Below, in pieces: positions 8,250-20,490 of a stretch of 64,000 nucleotides of DNA. Under the pieces are notes generated by a model. That model had not been told where the DNA came from. It searched no databases and saw only the letters and a program-made list of their open reading frames with translations. Position numbers and translations under genes: made by a program. Numbering within the stretch: the stretch's first letter is position 1; each line of letters begins with the position of its first letter. Where the stretch lies: contig NZ_CAJNBJ010000016.1 of the NCBI RefSeq assembly GCF_905220995.1, forward strand, positions 248,001-312,000. Reading direction: 5' to 3'. The DNA comes from Nitrospira defluvii. Its GTDB lineage: Bacteria > Nitrospirota > Nitrospiria > Nitrospirales > Nitrospiraceae.

Positions 8250-10676
8250 TTAGAATCTCCATGAGACACCGCCGTAGAAATTCCGGATTTCACCGGGCTG
8301 AATCCCAATGAAACTGCCGGTGGTCCGTTGTGCAATAAATGACTCATCCGTCAGATTACGCACACCGGCGAAGATGGCCCACTTCGCCTTCGGCGGGGCA
8401 TAATTGAACCGGAGGTTCCAGATCGTATAGGAAGGGATGGCGCCGTTCGTTCCCAGGGCATTTTCTGTCTGGGTATTTGCGCCGTCGGTAAATTGCTGCG
8501 CGATATACATGGCATCGGCTTCAATCGACGCACCGGTTGGGTGGTAATATCCCACCAATCCGTAGAAGGTCATGCGCGGGGCATAGGGAAGGTCTTTCCC
8601 ATCCGTCGCACCGAACAGCGATTTCGGCCGTAAGAGTGTGATGCTGCCCCTGGTGACAAAGCCTTGCAGCGGGCGAACCATTTCGCCCCAATCGAGGCTG
8701 ACGGTGCTCTCGATTCCCTCCATGAGTGTCTTGCCGGCGTTCACGAACCGGCTGCCTTGCTGGACAATCTGATTGCTGAATTCGGTGCGAAACAACGCAA
8801 CTTCGGCACTCACACCAGGCACGAGGATGGACCGGATGCCGACATCTGAACTCAACGCGCGCTCTGCTGAGAGGTCTTGCGTGGTCCCGCTCGTTGGATC
8901 GACCGCATTGGCGAAGGTCGGTGGCCGGAATGTCGTGTGGACATGACCGAACAGCATGCTGTCAGGGGTGAGTTGATACTTCACCCCTGTCCCGTAAATC
9001 AGGCCTTGCGTCGTTTTGTAACCCTTGAAGTTCCCTCCCGCCGGTGGGACCGCGTTCATCGTCTCACGACTCTGATTGACCTGCTCCCACCGGATGCCCG
9101 GGGAAATGGTGAAGGCTTCGGTCAGGCGAATGGCCGTTTCCGTATAGGCGGCATAGGCCACCGATTCCAGATCGGCGTTGTTGGTCGTGCGACTGATCTT
9201 TGAACCGGCTGTCCCGATTCCGGTGATGTCGGTCAGACGCTCGGCGTGATACCGAACGCCGGAGGTGATCTGTTGATCCAATCCAAACAGTGAGAATTTG
9301 AACTGATGTTGCGGCATGACGCCGAAGACATTGAACTTGCGCAAAAAGTTCGTGCTGGTGGAGAGCAGCGTGCCGTTAGCAGCTTGGTCCTGGATATACC
9401 AATTTCGTTCGAACACGTTGCCGTAGACGATGATCTTGGCCGTGTTGTGGGCATCGATCTCCCGGCTTGCCGTCACGTCGATGGCTCCACGCTGACCTTT
9501 GAATTCATCATTCGGTTTGCCCGCCAATGTGCGGTCGTTCCGGTATTGACTGGGCGTAATGCTTCCGGGTGTCTGCGTCGTTTCGTCGTACCAGGAGATG
9601 TTCGTCGTCATGCGGGTCCGATCATCAGGGTTGGCTTCGAATCGCATCGTGAAATCATCCAACTGCGATTTGCTTCGGTCTCTGAAACCGTCTGATTGGC
9701 GCCGGAGGTAGCCGAGCTGCGCGCCGAAATTTCCCCAATGGCCCCCGTACTGAGTGTCAGACTGAAGCAAATTGAAACTGCCGAACGTATTCGTGGTGGA
9801 GAACATCGGTGTGGTGGGAATCCGCTTCTGAATGAAATTAATGAGGCCACCCTGGGTATTGGGTGAATAGAGCACCGTGGCTCCGCCTTTGATCACCTCG
9901 ATATGGTCGATCCGTTCGATCGGGACCATGTAATACGTCGAGGCATCTCCAAAGAGGGCCGGCTGTAGGGGAATATCGTCCATCATCAACAGAATATTTT
10001 TGCTGCGCCGGGGATCCATGCCCCGGATGCCGATATTGGGCCGCAACCCCTGGCCGTATTCGTCCAGCACGTTGACACCGGGAACGCGTCGCAACATTTC
10101 GTCTGCGTTTTTCGGCCGAGCTCGCTGGATCTCCTCGCGAGTGACGACATTCACCGCTCCCGCGATGTCCTTGACGGATTCCTGATCCGGCTCGTTCCGT
10201 TCGTGCACGTCTTTCACCACAATTTCAGGGACGACCACGGGCTTGACGGCGACCGGGGATTCCGATGATGGGACACGACTCGCGTTCGCGGCGGGGCTGT
10301 GACTCTTTCCAGCCGGTGCCGGTGAAAGAATGGAACGGCCTGCCCGCTCCAGCGTCACCGTATCGACGCTGGTAAAACGGAATGAGAGTCCGCTTCCAGC
10401 CAATAATTCCGACAAGGCCTCTTCCGGCGTATAGAGCCCGGCGACCTCGCGTGACATCCGTCCCAACGTCACATCGTCGGGAAAGCTGACCTGCAGACCG
10501 GACGTCAAAGCAAAGTCGCGCAATGCCGTGTTCAGGGGTTGTGGCGCAATCTGATAGTGGATTTTTTGTCTGGGTTCCGGGCCGGCATTCGTATCATCGC
10601 CCTGCGCGTTGGCGTGACCGACACCCGCCGAAGTGAATGCCAGCATAACGAGAAGGAGCAGGATGCGCAGATTCAT
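8250..10676 (-). CDS. TonB-dependent ferric-chelate receptor with signalling domain, FecA-like
   Basis: 808 residues from the ATG at 10676, which gives a clean signal peptide (MNLRILLLLVMLAFTSAGVG); in-frame starts further upstream exist. An STN signalling domain (about 45-95, QPLNTALRDFALTSGLQV) is followed by a linker, a plug domain (about 165-275, NIGIRGMDPRRSKNILLMMD) and a 22-strand type barrel ending in the usual terminal aromatic (SWRF). The plug resembles FecA, the ferric-citrate receptor. The STN domain is the part that contacts a FecR anti-sigma protein, and fecR and fecI homologues lie directly upstream. It acts in the outer membrane with TonB/ExbBD, which are not in this window. 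Probable substrate is an Fe(III) chelate; the exact ligand is unknown. Confidence 0.92.
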   Translation of the reverse strand: MNLRILLLLVMLAFTSAGVGHANAQGDDTNAGPEPRQKIHYQIAPQPLNTALRDFALTSGLQVSFPDDVTLGRMSREVAGLYTPEEALSELLAGSGLSFRFTSVDTVTLERAGRSILSPAPAGKSHSPAANASRVPSSESPVAVKPVVVPEIVVKDVHERNEPDQESVKDIAGAVNVVTREEIQRARPKNADEMLRRVPGVNVLDEYGQGLRPNIGIRGMDPRRSKNILLMMDDIPLQPALFGDASTYYMVPIERIDHIEVIKGGATVLYSPNTQGGLINFIQKRIPTTPMFSTTNTFGSFNLLQSDTQYGGHWGNFGAQLGYLRRQSDGFRDRSKSQLDDFTMRFEANPDDRTRMTTNISWYDETTQTPGSITPSQYRNDRTLAGKPNDEFKGQRGAIDVTASREIDAHNTAKIIVYGNVFERNWYIQDQAANGTLLSTSTNFLRKFNVFGVMPQHQFKFSLFGLDQQITSGVRYHAERLTDITGIGTAGSKISRTTNNADLESVAYAAYTETAIRLTEAFTISPGIRWEQVNQSRETMNAVPPAGGNFKGYKTTQGLIYGTGVKYQLTPDSMLFGHVHTTFRPPTFANAVDPTSGTTQDLSAERALSSDVGIRSILVPGVSAEVALFRTEFSNQIVQQGSRFVNAGKTLMEGIESTVSLDWGEMVRPLQGFVTRGSITLLRPKSLFGATDGKDLPYAPRMTFYGLVGYYHPTGASIEADAMYIAQQFTDGANTQTENALGTNGAIPSYTIWNLRFNYAPPKAKWAIFAGVRNLTDESFIAQRTTGSFIGIQPGEIRNFYGGVSWRF

Positions 10677-11049
10677 GGTCCAGAAGGCCTCAGAGCATCC
10701 TCCCCATGAACGCATAGACGCACCTGAGTAACAGGAACTGTTCCGCATTCAAACCTCCGTCGGTGGACTTCGAGGAGAGGGGCTCCCTGCTCCTCAATGG
10801 TGGTGTTCTCCCTGTGCCTGGACGTATGGCAAAGAGAAAATCCCCCCGGCAGGGTCAAGAGGGAACGGAATTTTTCGCGGCAGGCAGAGAAACGCTGAAA
10901 GGGAGGCCAGCGCTGATGAGCACGCGTCAGGCATGGCCGCGCAACGGCACAGTAAGCCTCTGAGGTTCACGACGCGCTGAAGCGCACGCGTCACGCCTGT
11001 GCACACCGTCAAGACGGTGAAGCGGCCGCGACCTGCGGACACACGCGGG
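10677..11049. other. Intergenic region between fecR-like and receptor genes
   Basis: 373 bases with no convincing gene. A short inverted repeat CACCGTC-AA-GACGGTG lies at 11004-11019 just past the fecR-like stop, without a T-run. A promoter for the receptor recognised by the upstream ECF sigma factor would be expected here, but no confident match was seen. Confidence 0.5.
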
Positions 11050-12153
11050 CTAGCGAATTACGATCAGATGGTCCGTGAGTCGAACCATATGAATGGGCAG
11101 CGTATCCGCCAGCGTGGTGATGACGTGGGACGGATCGGCAAGGTTATAGATGCCGGTGACCGGGAGCGAGCGCAGGGCGGGATTCCAGATGAGGATATAC
11201 CCGTGATGGTACCGGGCCAGATCATGCACGACATCGGACAGGGGTGTGCGGACGAACACCAGGCGACCGTGCATCCAGGCGGCCACAGCAGTCGTGTCCA
11301 CGCGATCGATCGCCCCGGCACCATTCGGGCCGACGGACACCTGATCGCCTGCGGCCAATCGAACGGCGGGATCCGATCGTCTCCTCCCGTCGGCAACCAG
11401 CACCGAACCGTTCAGCACGGTGACTTGCACATTCGTGTGACGATCCTGAACCACAAATTCCGTCCCGACGGCCGTCGTGGCCACCCCGCGACTCTCAACG
11501 GTAAACGGCCGCTCTGCATTCGGTTGAACGGCAAAGAAGGCCTCTCCTCGCAACAAGTCCACGTGCCGCCGATCGGGCGCATACCGAACCGCGATCGCGC
11601 TGTCGGTATTCAACCTGACGGTTGATTGATCAGGAAGTGTCACGACACGCTGCTCTCCGACATCCGTCGAATAGTCGGAATGGATCCACATCAAGATCGC
11701 ATCGCTCCAGAGCGCCATCCCGACGAGCAGGAAGACGGCTGCGGCCGCCATGCTTCCCCGGCGCCAGACAAGGCCGGCCGACCGCCGTGCCGCATCGACC
11801 GCACCGCGCGGCATGCGCTCGAACGCGGCGCGTTGCAATTCTGGTGCGTGCCACAGCGCCCGAACCCGCTGATAGGCGCGCGCATGCGCCGGACTTTGGG
11901 CGCACCATTCGTCCAAGCGTCGGCGGTCGGCCTGAGAAAAACCGGCGGCGGCCTCGCGAATAAACCAGACGGTCGCTTCTTTCATGACTTCAGGATCGGG
12001 CGGTAGGGGCCCGGCTCCAAACGGCGAACGGTTGTCTTCAGGTCGCATGTGGCCCATGACAGATCGGAAAACCGGGGACGTGAGAGCGATCGGTGCACTA
12101 TAGGCTCTTCTCTTCGACGTGTCAGCTCGCTCTTTTCCCCCTTCTCCCGTCAC
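11050..12153 (-). CDS. FecR-like anti-sigma / signal-transducing protein
   Basis: Up to 367 residues from a GTG at 12153 that overlaps the sigma-factor stop as GTGA; ATGs at 12057 and 12048 are alternatives and would remove a poorly conserved leader. A cytoplasmic DUF4880-type region (about 55-105, with FSQADRRRLDEW) precedes one TM helix near 135-155 and a periplasmic FecR domain (about 165-270) with the typical sequence GEAFFAVQPNAERPFTVE. The C-terminal STN-contact part follows. In the family this protein transmits receptor occupancy to the FecI-type sigma factor across the inner membrane. Gene order sigma factor, FecR, receptor is classical. Confidence 0.9.
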   Translation of the reverse strand: MTGEGGKERADTSKRRAYSAPIALTSPVFRSVMGHMRPEDNRSPFGAGPLPPDPEVMKEATVWFIREAAAGFSQADRRRLDEWCAQSPAHARAYQRVRALWHAPELQRAAFERMPRGAVDAARRSAGLVWRRGSMAAAAVFLLVGMALWSDAILMWIHSDYSTDVGEQRVVTLPDQSTVRLNTDSAIAVRYAPDRRHVDLLRGEAFFAVQPNAERPFTVESRGVATTAVGTEFVVQDRHTNVQVTVLNGSVLVADGRRRSDPAVRLAAGDQVSVGPNGAGAIDRVDTTAVAAWMHGRLVFVRTPLSDVVHDLARYHHGYILIWNPALRSLPVTGIYNLADPSHVITTLADTLPIHMVRLTDHLIVIR

Positions 12154-12671
12154 GCAGGCAGGTCTTCGGACGGCAACGCGTCCTGACAGCAGATCATGGC
12201 TCTCACGAGATGTTTCTCGACCGCACGTTCCGACATCCCCAGTTGCGTCGCAATTTCCTGGTAGGAATACCCGTACACCCTCCGCATAGCAAAGACAGTT
12301 CGCGTGCGATCCGGGAGCGTGGACAGCGCCTTCTCCAGCGTGGCCACCAACTGCTTGTCATAGGCCTGGGCATCGACGGGTCGTGACTCGGTGGGAACCT
12401 GTTCGGCCTCTTCCAGCGACGTCTGCCGCTGGCCGCGGAACTTTTGCTTTCGAAAATGGTCCAGGGCCAGATTAGTCGCGGTCCGAAACAAGAAGGCGCG
12501 GGGGGAAACGATGATGTGTGAGGTGGGAACATCGGCAAGACGAATGTAGGCTTCCTGGGCCAGATCAGCTGCCGTTTCCTGGCATCCGACCATGCGCCGT
12601 AGCATGGCTAGGAGATCGCGCTGATGCTCATGAAACAAGCGTTCCAGATCGATCGAGGGTGAGGCGCTCAT
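12150..12671 (-). CDS. FecI-like ECF sigma factor
   Basis: 173 residues from the ATG at 12671; a TTG seven codons upstream keeps the frame open but has no better ribosome site. Region 2 (about 10-80, with LAQEAYIRL and SPRAFLFRTATNLALDHFR) and region 4 (about 110-165, with LPDRTRTVFAMRRVYGYSYQEIA) are both clear. ECF sigma factors of this group direct RNA polymerase to TonB-receptor promoters when the cognate FecR is activated. It overlaps the fecR-like gene by 4 bases, indicating translational coupling, and opens the iron-uptake cluster. Confidence 0.92.
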   Translation of the reverse strand: MSASPSIDLERLFHEHQRDLLAMLRRMVGCQETAADLAQEAYIRLADVPTSHIIVSPRAFLFRTATNLALDHFRKQKFRGQRQTSLEEAEQVPTESRPVDAQAYDKQLVATLEKALSTLPDRTRTVFAMRRVYGYSYQEIATQLGMSERAVEKHLVRAMICCQDALPSEDLPA

Positions 12672-12862
12672 GTCGTCGTTTCTCTGGATCAATCGGTGCG
12701 GCCGACGTGTCGTGCTCGGCGGCCTGCGATGCCCGGCACTGGTGACACTGAGGGCGCCAGCCTAGTACCTCCCAGGGGAAAAGAGAATGATCGAATTCCT
12801 GATCGGCCAGGCGAGGCCTTGATTGTGAGGATGGACGTCGCGGGAGCGGGATTGTCGGTCCC

Positions 12863-15800
12863 TCAGGCGGCAGGATGGAGGGAAGCGGCCCTGGCTCGCA
12901 CCCAGCGCAACCGCAGGCGATCGAGGAACAGGTAGACAACAGGCGTCGTGTACAGGGTCAGGACCTGACTCACAAGGAGGCCTCCGACGATCGCAATGCC
13001 CAACGGACGCCGCAATTCCGACCCCACCCCCGTGCCCAGTGCCAACGGGAGCGCGCCCAACAGGGCTGCCGCCGTGGTCATCATAATCGGACGGAACCGG
13101 AGCAAACAGGCTTCGTAAATCGCCGCCTGGGGAGTCTTGCCCTCCCCCATGCGTTCGCTCTGCAAGGCAAAATCGATCATCATGATGGCATTTTTTTTCA
13201 CAATGCCGATCAAGAGCATGATCCCGATCAAGGCGATCATGCTCAGTTCGGTCTTGAACAACAGCAATGCGAGCAACGCCCCGACGCCGGCCGACGGAAG
13301 GGTCGAAAGAATCGTGAGCGGATGGATGTAGCTCTCGTACAGAATCCCCAACACAATGTAGACCGTGACGAGGGCCGCCAGAATCAACCACGGCTGATTT
13401 TCCGCGGACGACTGAAATGCTTTGGCGGTTCCCTGGAAGGTGCCGCGCACGCTAGTAGGCAGACCGATGTCATGCATCGCTTGATCGATCGCCGCCACGG
13501 CCTCGCCGAGCGACGCGCCCGCCGCCATATTGAACGACACGGTCACTGCGGGGAACTGCCCCTGGTGATTGACGGACAAGATGGCATTGGCCGGCTCATA
13601 CCGGGTCACCGCACTCAACGGCACCTGCGCCCCGCTGGGCGAGCGCACATAAATTTCATGGAGCGCGGCAGGGTTCTGCCAGTACTGCGGGGCGACCTCC
13701 ATCACAACATGGTATTGATTGAGCGGCGTATACATGATCGACACCTGCCGCTGGCCGAATGCATCGTAGAGCGTGTCGTCGATCAATTGAGGCGTCAGGC
13801 CGAGTCGCGACGCCGTGCTCCGGTCGAACACGACCAATGACTGCTGGCCACGGTCCTGCTGATCGCTATTTACGTCCACGATTTCCGGCAACGTCCGCAA
13901 CTTGCTCTCGACTTTGGGTGCCCAGGTGTTGAGTTCGTCCAAGTCCACGCTCTGGAGGGTATATTGATATTGCGCGCTGCTCGCCCGCCCGCCGATGCGC
14001 AAATCTTGTATCGCCTGCAGATACGTCGGCGCACCCGGAACCTTTGCCAACTTGGGGCGCAACCGGGCAATCACCTCCTCGGAACTCATGCCCCGCTCTT
14101 CGAGCGGCTTCAACGCGATGAACATCCGACCGGTATTCGTCGTGCCGGAATGACTCCCGCCGCCGGTGAATCCCGTGATGCTCGCCACCGCCGGATCACT
14201 CTTGATGATTCCCACCACCTCGGTCAGCTTGTCGCGCATGGCTTGGAATGAAATATCCTGCGCGGCGCGGATGTTGCCGAAGAGGCGTCCTGTGTCCTGC
14301 TGCGGAAAGAACCCTTTCGGCACGAGAATGTACAGATAGATCGTGAGAGCCATCGTTGCCAAAGTCACCACGAGCATCGTACGGGGATGCCGGAGCACCC
14401 AGGCCAGACTCGCCGCATACCCTCGCGACATCGCATCGAAGCCCCGCTCGCTCAGGCGATACCACCACCCATGGCCGGCGTCCGCCTCCGGCTTTAACAC
14501 CCGCGCGCACAACATGGGAATCGTCGTCAGCGACACCACCAATGACACCCCGATCGCCACCGAGAGCGTCACGGCAAACTCACGAAACAAGCGGCCCATC
14601 ATCCCGCCCATCAGAAACACCGGAATGAACACCGCTACCAAGGAGAGGGTCATCGACACCACCGTAAACGCGATGTCCTTCGCACCTCGTAAGGCCGCCT
14701 CCATGGCCGGCACGCCCTGCTCACGATAACGCGTGATGTTTTCAAGCACCACGATCGCATCGTCGACTACAAAGCCGGTGGCGATCGTCAATGCCATCAG
14801 GGACAGGTTGTCGAGGCTGTAGTTGAGGAGATACATCACGCCGAACGTGGAAATCAGCGACACCGGGACCGCCACCGCCGGGATCAGGGTGGCACGCACA
14901 TTTCGGAGAAACACGAACACCACTAGAATTACCAGGGCTACGGAGATGGCCAGGGTTCGCTCCACATCGTGAAGAGAGGCGCGAATGACGGGAGTCCGGT
15001 CCATGACGATCGACAACGACATGCTGCCCGGCAGCGATGCTTCCAACTGCGGCAACCGTGCGCGAAGTCGATCCACCGTGTCGATGATGTTGGCATCAGG
15101 CTGCCGGTAGACGATCACCAACACCGCCGGGATTCCGTTCGCCACGCCCATGGTCCGCAAATCCTCGACCGACGATTCCACCGACGCCACATCGGACAGA
15201 TGCACCGCCCGCCCGTTGCGATAGGCCACGATCAACGGCAAATACTCCTCCGCCTGGTGCAGTTGATCGTTGGTCAGAATCTGCCAGGTGCGGTCGGCGG
15301 CGGTCAGCTGCCCCTTCGGACGATTCACGTTCGTACTGGTCAGCACCTCACGGACGTCCCCCAGGCCGATGCCGTACTTATTCAGCGCCGTCGGATTGAG
15401 ATCGACCCGAATCGCGGGCAGCGACCCACCGCCCACGGCGACTTGGCCGACGCCTTCGACCTGCGACAGCTTCTGCTGCAAGATGCTGGAGGCCGCGTCG
15501 TACATTTGGCCGCGGGTGACCAGTTCGGAGGTGATGGCAAGAATCAGGATGGGACCGTCGGCCGGGTTCACGATGCTGTAGCGAGGAGCGCTGGGCAGAT
15601 TCGGCGGAAGGTCCACACGGGAGGCATTGATCGCCGCTTGCACGTCGCGCGCGGCGCCGTCGATATCGCGGCTCAGTTCGAACTGGAGCGTGACGTTGGT
15701 CCCGCCCATCGTGCTGGAGGAGGTCATCTCCGTCACTCCCGCAATCCGGGTGAACTGCCGCTCCAGCGGAGCCGCCACCGACGAAGCCATCGTCTCAGGA

Positions 15801-15964
15801 CTGGCCCCCGGCAACGAGGCCGACACGTTGATCGTCGGGAATTCAACCTGGGGTAACGCGGCAACCGGAAGGAACGGAAACGCCACGATCCCGATGAACG
15901 TCGCCCCGAGGGTCAGTAACGTCGTGGCAACCGGACGTCGGACAAAGGGCGCCGAGATGTTCAT
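12863..15964 (-). CDS. RND efflux permease, MdtC-like
   Basis: 1033 residues, the usual RND length, starting with [21 protein letters not shown] and showing two halves each with six TM helices around large periplasmic loops. The TM4 region contains [14 protein letters not shown], the proton-relay acidic pair expected of RND transporters, and [11 protein letters not shown] lies in the second half. It exports drugs or other small molecules by proton antiport together with a periplasmic adaptor and an outer-membrane channel. The ATG overlaps the stop of the upstream RND gene as ATGA. Two consecutive RND genes after one adaptor is the MdtABC layout, where the two permeases form a heterotrimer. 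No TolC-type gene is present in the cluster. Confidence 0.93.
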   Translation of the reverse strand: MNISAPFVRRPVATTLLTLGATFIGIVAFPFLPVAALPQVEFPTINVSASLPGASPETMASSVAAPLERQFTRIAGVTEMTSSSTMGGTNVTLQFELSRDIDGAARDVQAAINASRVDLPPNLPSAPRYSIVNPADGPILILAITSELVTRGQMYDAASSILQQKLSQVEGVGQVAVGGGSLPAIRVDLNPTALNKYGIGLGDVREVLTSTNVNRPKGQLTAADRTWQILTNDQLHQAEEYLPLIVAYRNGRAVHLSDVASVESSVEDLRTMGVANGIPAVLVIVYRQPDANIIDTVDRLRARLPQLEASLPGSMSLSIVMDRTPVIRASLHDVERTLAISVALVILVVFVFLRNVRATLIPAVAVPVSLISTFGVMYLLNYSLDNLSLMALTIATGFVVDDAIVVLENITRYREQGVPAMEAALRGAKDIAFTVVSMTLSLVAVFIPVFLMGGMMGRLFREFAVTLSVAIGVSLVVSLTTIPMLCARVLKPEADAGHGWWYRLSERGFDAMSRGYAASLAWVLRHPRTMLVVTLATMALTIYLYILVPKGFFPQQDTGRLFGNIRAAQDISFQAMRDKLTEVVGIIKSDPAVASITGFTGGGSHSGTTNTGRMFIALKPLEERGMSSEEVIARLRPKLAKVPGAPTYLQAIQDLRIGGRASSAQYQYTLQSVDLDELNTWAPKVESKLRTLPEIVDVNSDQQDRGQQSLVVFDRSTASRLGLTPQLIDDTLYDAFGQRQVSIMYTPLNQYHVVMEVAPQYWQNPAALHEIYVRSPSGAQVPLSAVTRYEPANAILSVNHQGQFPAVTVSFNMAAGASLGEAVAAIDQAMHDIGLPTSVRGTFQGTAKAFQSSAENQPWLILAALVTVYIVLGILYESYIHPLTILSTLPSAGVGALLALLLFKTELSMIALIGIMLLIGIVKKNAIMMIDFALQSERMGEGKTPQAAIYEACLLRFRPIMMTTAAALLGALPLALGTGVGSELRRPLGIAIVGGLLVSQVLTLYTTPVVYLFLDRLRLRWVRARAASLHPAA

Positions 15965-18900
15965 GGACGACCTATCGGCAACGCATTGCCCACGAGGCCC
16001 CGCTCAGGGCTGCGGCGGAAACGCGCCGCCAACCGATCCAACGCCAGGTACACCACCGGCGTCGTATAGAGGGTCAGGAGCTGGCTCAAGATCAACCCGC
16101 CGACGATCGCGATGCCCAGCGGACGTCGCAGTTCCGATCCGACCCCAGACCCCATCGCCAGCGGCAGGGCCCCGAAGAGCGCGGCCATGGTGGTCATCAT
16201 GATGGGGCGAAACCGCAAGAGCCCGGCCTCATAAATGGCTTGCTCCGGCGGCTTGCCTTCAACGCGTTCGGCCTCCAATGCAAAATCGATCATCATGATC
16301 GCATTCTTCTTCACGATGCCGATCAACAGGATGATGCCGATCAGCGCGATGATGCTGAAATCCATCCGAAACAATAACAGAGCCAAGAGCGCGCCGACGC
16401 CGGCGGAAGGCAGCGTCGAGAGAATCGTGAGAGGATGAATGTAGCTCTCGTATAAAATGCCGAGGACGATGTACACGGTGATCAGCGCCGCCAGAATGAG
16501 CAGCGGCTCATGCTCCAGGGAGCTTTGAAACGCCTGTGCGGCGCCCTGAAAATTCCCGCGGATGCTGGCCGGCAACCCCAACTCCTGCGTCACCTGCCGG
16601 ATCGCCGCCACCGCCTCGCCGAGCGAGCCACCGGGCGCAAGGTTGAACGAGATCGTGACCGCAGGAAACTGTCCCTGCCGGCTGATCACAAGCGGCACCG
16701 TGGTTTCCGTCACCCGGGTGAAGACGTTCAACGGCACGGATCCTCCGCTGCCTCGCACTTCCAACGCCTGCAACGCCTCCGGGCCCTTCTGAAACTCCGG
16801 CATCACCTCAAGAATCACGCGATACTGATTCAGCTGCGTGAACATGGTCGACACTTGCCGCTGCCCGAACGCATCGTACAAGGTGTCGGTGACGACCTGG
16901 GGGGTAATCCCCATGCGGGAGGCGGTATTCCGATCGATTTCCACCAGGGACGCGAGTCCTTGCGTGAGCTGATCGCTGCTCACATCGCGCAACTCAGGCC
17001 GCTGTTGCAGACTCTCCAGCAGTTTTGGCGCCCAGCGGTTCAACTCCTCCGGATCGGCGTCTTCCAACGTGTATTGGAACTGGGTCCGGCTGACCCGGTC
17101 TTCCACAGTGAGATCCTGCACAGGCTGCAAATGCAGCGTCAGCCCCTCCACCGCGGCGACGCGCGCCTCGAGTCGCCGGATGATGTCGCCGGCACTACCC
17201 GACCGTTCCTGGAGCGGTCTGAGGTTGATATACATACGCCCGCTGTTCAGCGTCGTATTGGTTCCGTCGACGCCGATGAAGGACGTAAGACTTTCCACGG
17301 CCGGCTCTTCTAGAATCGCTCGCGCCATCACCTGCTGCCGTTCGCTCATCGCGTTGAATGAGACAGACTGCGGTCCCTCCGTGATGCCGAGAATGACGCC
17401 GGTATCCTGAAGCGGGAAGAAACCCTTGGGGATCAGGACGTACAACGCCACCGTCACGGCCACCGTCGCACCCGTCACCAGCAACGTGGCGCGCTGCCGG
17501 CGCAACACCCATTGCAAGCTGCGCCCATAGCCGGCGATGATGCGTTCCAACATCCGCTGGGAAGCCCTCGCCACCGGACCAAGGTGTGCTTCGCGCCGCT
17601 CTCGCAAGAGCCTCGCACACATCATCGGGGTCAGGGTCAGAGAGACGACCGCCGAAATCAGGATGGTAATGCTCAGTGTCACGGCGAACTCGCGGAACAG
17701 ACGCCCGACCACATCACCCATGAACAACAGAGGGATCAGCACCGCGATCAGGGACACAGTGAGCGACAAAATAGTGAAGGCGATCTGCTGCGAGCCCTTG
17801 AGCGCGGCCTGAAACGGTGACTCCCCTCGCTCGATATAACGCGCGATATTCTCGATCATGACGATGGCATCGTCCACGACGAAGCCGGTAGAGATCGTTA
17901 GCGCCATCAACGTCAGATTGTTCAAACTGAATCCCAACAGATGCATCACGCCGAAGGTCCCGACGAGGGACAGCGGCACGGCCACGGCCGGAATCACCGT
18001 CGCGGGCAGCGTGCGCAGAAACACAAAAATCACCAGAATCACGAGCGCCACGGCTAGAACCAGTTCCACCTGCACGTCACGGACCGTCGCGCGAATTGAG
18101 GTCGTCCGATCGGTCAGCACCGACACCAGCACCGAAGAGGGCAAGGTCCCCTGCAGCTGCGGCAATAAGTCCTTCACCCGGTCGACGACTTCAATCACGT
18201 TCGTGCCCGGCTGACGCTGGATATTGACGATCACCGCCGGAATCTCGTTCATCCAGGCGGCTTGTTTGGAATTCTCGACGTCGTCGATGACCTCCGCGAC
18301 CTCCGACAGACGAACCGGCGCTCCATTGCGATAGGCCACGATCAGCGCCCGATAGTCCTTGCTGGCAAACAATTGATCCGTGGCATTGATGATCGAGGCA
18401 CGCCGAGGCCCGTCGAACCCGCCCTTCGCCTGATTCACGTTCGCCGTCGCCACCACCGTACGCAGGTCCTCCAGGGTCAGCCCATAGGCGGCCAGCGCGC
18501 GCGGATTCGCCTGGATGCGCACGGCGGGACGCTGCCCTCCGCTGATGCTCACCAGCCCAACACCGGACAACTGTGAAATTTTCTGTGCGAAACGGGTTTC
18601 CGCCAGATCCCGCACTTGAGGAAGCGGCAGCGTGGCCGAAGTCAGGGCCAGCGTCAGAATCGGCGCATCCGCCGGATTCACCTTGTTGTAGACCGGCGGC
18701 GCCGGAAGATCACGCGGCAGAAACGCGGCCGCGGCGTTCATCGCCGCCTGCACCTCCTGCTCGGCAATATCCAGCTCGATGTCCAGACTGAATTGCAGCG
18801 TGACAATCGAGCTCCCGCCCGAACTGCTGGACGTCATCTGGTTCAAGCCGGGCATCTGCCCGAACTGGCGCTCCAGCGGCGCGGTAATCGAAGAGGTCAT

Positions 18901-19074
18901 GACGTCCGGCCCGGCGCCGGGGTAGAACGTCAACACCTGGATGGTGGGATAATCGACTTGCGGCAGGGCGGAGACGGGCAACTGGCGGTACGCGAGGGCG
19001 CCGGCCAAGAGAATGGCGATCATCGTCAAGACCGTCGCCACCGGCCGGACGATGAAGAGCCGCGAGGGGTTCAC
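15961..19074 (-). CDS. RND efflux permease, MdtB-like
   Basis: 1037 residues from a GTG at 19074 that overlaps the adaptor stop as GTGA. The N-terminus [20 protein letters not shown], the TM4 motif [14 protein letters not shown] and the second-half [13 protein letters not shown] are all RND hallmarks. It is similar over its whole length to the next gene, as expected for an ancient duplication of the MdtB/MdtC kind. It probably assembles with that protein and with the adaptor encoded just upstream. Substrates cannot be read from sequence; MdtABC relatives export bile salts, novobiocin and similar compounds. Confidence 0.93.
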   Translation of the reverse strand: MNPSRLFIVRPVATVLTMIAILLAGALAYRQLPVSALPQVDYPTIQVLTFYPGAGPDVMTSSITAPLERQFGQMPGLNQMTSSSSGGSSIVTLQFSLDIELDIAEQEVQAAMNAAAAFLPRDLPAPPVYNKVNPADAPILTLALTSATLPLPQVRDLAETRFAQKISQLSGVGLVSISGGQRPAVRIQANPRALAAYGLTLEDLRTVVATANVNQAKGGFDGPRRASIINATDQLFASKDYRALIVAYRNGAPVRLSEVAEVIDDVENSKQAAWMNEIPAVIVNIQRQPGTNVIEVVDRVKDLLPQLQGTLPSSVLVSVLTDRTTSIRATVRDVQVELVLAVALVILVIFVFLRTLPATVIPAVAVPLSLVGTFGVMHLLGFSLNNLTLMALTISTGFVVDDAIVMIENIARYIERGESPFQAALKGSQQIAFTILSLTVSLIAVLIPLLFMGDVVGRLFREFAVTLSITILISAVVSLTLTPMMCARLLRERREAHLGPVARASQRMLERIIAGYGRSLQWVLRRQRATLLVTGATVAVTVALYVLIPKGFFPLQDTGVILGITEGPQSVSFNAMSERQQVMARAILEEPAVESLTSFIGVDGTNTTLNSGRMYINLRPLQERSGSAGDIIRRLEARVAAVEGLTLHLQPVQDLTVEDRVSRTQFQYTLEDADPEELNRWAPKLLESLQQRPELRDVSSDQLTQGLASLVEIDRNTASRMGITPQVVTDTLYDAFGQRQVSTMFTQLNQYRVILEVMPEFQKGPEALQALEVRGSGGSVPLNVFTRVTETTVPLVISRQGQFPAVTISFNLAPGGSLGEAVAAIRQVTQELGLPASIRGNFQGAAQAFQSSLEHEPLLILAALITVYIVLGILYESYIHPLTILSTLPSAGVGALLALLLFRMDFSIIALIGIILLIGIVKKNAIMMIDFALEAERVEGKPPEQAIYEAGLLRFRPIMMTTMAALFGALPLAMGSGVGSELRRPLGIAIVGGLILSQLLTLYTTPVVYLALDRLAARFRRSPERGLVGNALPIGRP

Positions 19075-20309
19075 GTTCGATTCCCTTCCGGGCGCCGTTC
19101 CCCTCCGGGCGCCGGCCCCTCCTGGCCTGCCGGAACCGCGCCCGCCGCAGGCCGCAGGTCAACCTTGCTGCCTTCGCGCAACTTTTCAGTGCCGTCAATC
19201 ACGACGACCTCGCCCGAGGCCAGCCCGGTCTCAATCGCGGCTTCTTCTCCCTGTGTCACGCCCACGGTGATCGCGCGCACGCTGACGGTGTGTTCGGCCT
19301 CGTTGACCACATACACGAAGGTCCCCTTCGGTCCGCGCTGCACGGCGGCGGATGGAACCACCACGGCCCCTTGTTTGGTATCCAGCAGGAGTCGCGCATT
19401 CACAAACTGGTTAGGGAAGAGCGCCCCGTCTTCGTTCGCAAAGACCGCCTTCAAGCGCACGGTGCCGGTCGTCGGATCGATTTGATTGTCCACGGTCAGC
19501 AAGGTCCCGGTCGCCAGCTTGCGCTTTTGCTCGCGATCAAAGGCCTCCACGACCAGGGGCGTGCCGGCCTTGAGCCGTTGAAAGACCGCCGGAAGATGAT
19601 CCTCCGCCAACGCGAACACCACCGTGATGGGCTGCAACTGCGTGATCACCAGCAACCCATTGGGATCGTTCGCGTGCACGATATTGCCCGGGTCGACGAG
19701 GCGCAACCCCACTCGCCCGTTGATCGGCGCCGTGATACTCGAATACGTCAGCTGCAGTTTCGCGTTATCGATTTGCCCCTGGTCTGCCCTGACGATCCCC
19801 TCATACTGGCGCACCATCGCTTCTTGCGTATCCAGCTGTTGCTTGGGAATGAAGTTCTGTTTGAACAGATCCCGGTATCGCTCCAAATCCAACTGCGCAT
19901 TTTTCATCTGCGCCTGATCGCGGGCCATTTGCCCTTCCGCCTGAATCAGCTGTACTTCAAAGGGACGCGGGTCGATCTGCGCCAGCAATTCGCCGCTCCG
20001 GACGAGTTGCCCTTCCTTGAAGAGCACGCGCATCAGCTGCCCGTCCACGCGACTCTTCACCGTGACCGTATTCATGGGAATGACCGACCCCAGGCCGTTC
20101 AGATAAATATTGAGGTCGCCGGTTTTCGCCGTGGCCGCCACGACCGGCGTATTGCGCGCGGCCGGTGACGGGCGTTTCTCCGCCTGACGCGGTTGCGCCT
20201 CCCCGGACCTGGTCATCAACACATAGGCCCCGACCGCAACCAGACAGGCTGCGGAGAGTCCGATCAACCAGCGCTTCAGCAGCGTCGCAAATCGCACGGA
20301 TTCAGCCAT
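19071..20309 (-). CDS. RND periplasmic adaptor (membrane fusion protein), MdtA-like
   Basis: 412 residues. One N-terminal membrane anchor (about 12-32) precedes a biotinyl-lipoyl-like hairpin domain ([23 protein letters not shown], given here as span 68-90), a coiled hairpin about 115-180 and beta-barrel and membrane-proximal domains (about 200-380). The C-terminus is Pro/Gly-rich and probably disordered. The adaptor links inner-membrane RND pumps to an outer-membrane channel. It is first in a three-gene operon whose members overlap by 4 bases. A LysR regulator ends 181 bases upstream on the same strand and may control the operon. Confidence 0.92.
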   Translation of the reverse strand: MAESVRFATLLKRWLIGLSAACLVAVGAYVLMTRSGEAQPRQAEKRPSPAARNTPVVAATAKTGDLNIYLNGLGSVIPMNTVTVKSRVDGQLMRVLFKEGQLVRSGELLAQIDPRPFEVQLIQAEGQMARDQAQMKNAQLDLERYRDLFKQNFIPKQQLDTQEAMVRQYEGIVRADQGQIDNAKLQLTYSSITAPINGRVGLRLVDPGNIVHANDPNGLLVITQLQPITVVFALAEDHLPAVFQRLKAGTPLVVEAFDREQKRKLATGTLLTVDNQIDPTTGTVRLKAVFANEDGALFPNQFVNARLLLDTKQGAVVVPSAAVQRGPKGTFVYVVNEAEHTVSVRAITVGVTQGEEAAIETGLASGEVVVIDGTEKLREGSKVDLRPAAGAVPAGQEGPAPGGERRPEGNRT

Positions 20310-20490
20310 TGCTTTGCGTCCTTCCGTCCCCTGACATGCCGATCGTGCGGCAGAGGTTCTGCCCTAACAGTGTCTCCCGCCACGACCATCGGCTCGGCCT
20401 CCGTCACCGGAATTGGAAGCCCCTGGCCTATGCCCGTCCCATCATACCCTATCCACCGGGCGGTCCACAGCCATGGCACCTCGACCCCGT

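Noticed and set aside
14969..15856. Rightward frames of up to 295 codons inside the RND genes
   Set aside because: Shadows of the high-GC RND coding strand without ribosome sites or motifs.
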